Shown: in pieces, positions 63,901 to 64,000 of the stretch | Layout of the letters: each line of letters begins with the position of its first letter | Position numbering within the stretch: position 1 is the stretch's first letter | Assembly (NCBI GenBank): GCA_009869945.1 | Contig: WIXG01000113.1 | Span: forward strand, 124,001 to 188,000 | Source of the DNA: Mesaphorura yosii | Taxonomy: Eukaryota > Arthropoda > Collembola > Poduromorpha > Tullbergiidae | Direction of reading: 5' to 3' | Length of the DNA: 64,000 nt | Position numbers and translations under genes: made by a program | The notes under the pieces: generated by a model | What the model saw: only the letters and a program-made list of their open reading frames with translations | The model's database searches: none | Told to the model about the DNA's origin: nothing

Positions 63901-64000
63901 GGTCCAGTGAAAATAGGTGATAAGGAACACACGAAAGCCGAGATGCTCAAGAGCACGTTGCAATTGAAGAAAGCTCTCGCAATTAAAGCCAGCTCCGAAG
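60942..64000 (+). CDS. RGG-box, low-complexity protein, 5' part (runs off the window), not recognised
   Basis: Exons: 60942-61233, 61312-61498, 62363-62438, 62503 to beyond 64000, in phase throughout; the last is open for 1.5 kb to the window edge. The N terminus MGDYRRYQYSGHNSRDDRPR is Arg/Gly/Tyr-rich with an RGG-type patch (HFRGRGRGRDNFNDRF), typical of RNA-binding and condensate-forming proteins. A charged helical segment follows (MEALKYMERLRSSKPYLQKR, then a Lys/Glu run). Acidic and disordered parts come next, with Asn/Ser-rich, Met/Gln-rich (LTQQQQQMLAMNM) and Pro-rich stretches. Near the window edge DPRIRSRLQKEKLANKSQ precedes another Lys-rich helical part. No catalytic domain or classical RRM is visible in this portion. 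It is probably a nuclear RNA-associated protein, but the family is unknown to me. Confidence 0.75.
61499..62362 (+). other. Second intron of the RGG-protein gene
   Basis: An 864-base intron between GTAAGT and TTTTTCAG. It contains AT-rich sequence and short ORFs only; I see nothing else. Confidence 0.7.

Overview
The window is a gene-rich stretch of an animal nuclear genome. Genes lie on both strands, introns follow GT-AG (one is GC-AG), and mRNA ends carry AATAAA/ATTAAA signals. The conserved proteins, together with a modular initiator-type clip-less serine protease of the kind known from arthropods, point to an arthropod. I cannot place the species. Exon coordinates were worked out by hand from splice sites, reading phase and remembered family sequences, and no alignment was run.

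Layout. 1-8.0 kb (+): 3' part of rabphilin (Rab-binding zinc finger, Ser-rich linker, C2A, C2B), with a decayed LINE tail antisense in one intron. 8-12.5 kb: no firm gene, only a SAP-like ORF. 12.57-14.3 kb (+): VMP1. 15.0-16.0 kb (-): NDUFS8, complex I. 16.4-17.0 kb (-): a two-exon gene for a small secreted protein with a TATA box, not recognised. 17.8-20.7 kb (+): a sushi-containing serine protease resembling ModSP/HP14; its last intron holds a G-rich insertion flanked by inverted repeats, and the last exon does not splice in phase. 20.98-29.65 kb (-): the complete spliceosomal PRPF8 gene (19 exons, 2360 codons). 30.26-45.46 kb (+): MNT, a Myc/Max-network repressor, with two alternative first exons of identical phase, only one of which encodes the SIN3-interaction helix, and introns of up to 7.8 kb. 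48.0-48.7 kb (-): UBE2L3. 51.2-55.2 kb (+): the eIF4E transporter 4E-T (EIF4ENIF1). 56.5-58.7 kb (+): an unrecognised basic Ser/Pro-rich locus whose reading frame does not hold together. 60.9 kb to the end (+): the 5' part of an unrecognised RGG-box, low-complexity protein.

The genes are not an operon or a shared pathway. Three pairs converge tail to tail (VMP1/NDUFS8, protease/PRPF8, MNT/UBE2L3). PRPF8 and MNT start back to back 609 bp apart. The points most worth a second look are the orphan secreted protein, the autoactivation-like features and broken phase of the protease, the MNT first exon lacking the repressor helix, and the frame-broken basic locus next to 4E-T.
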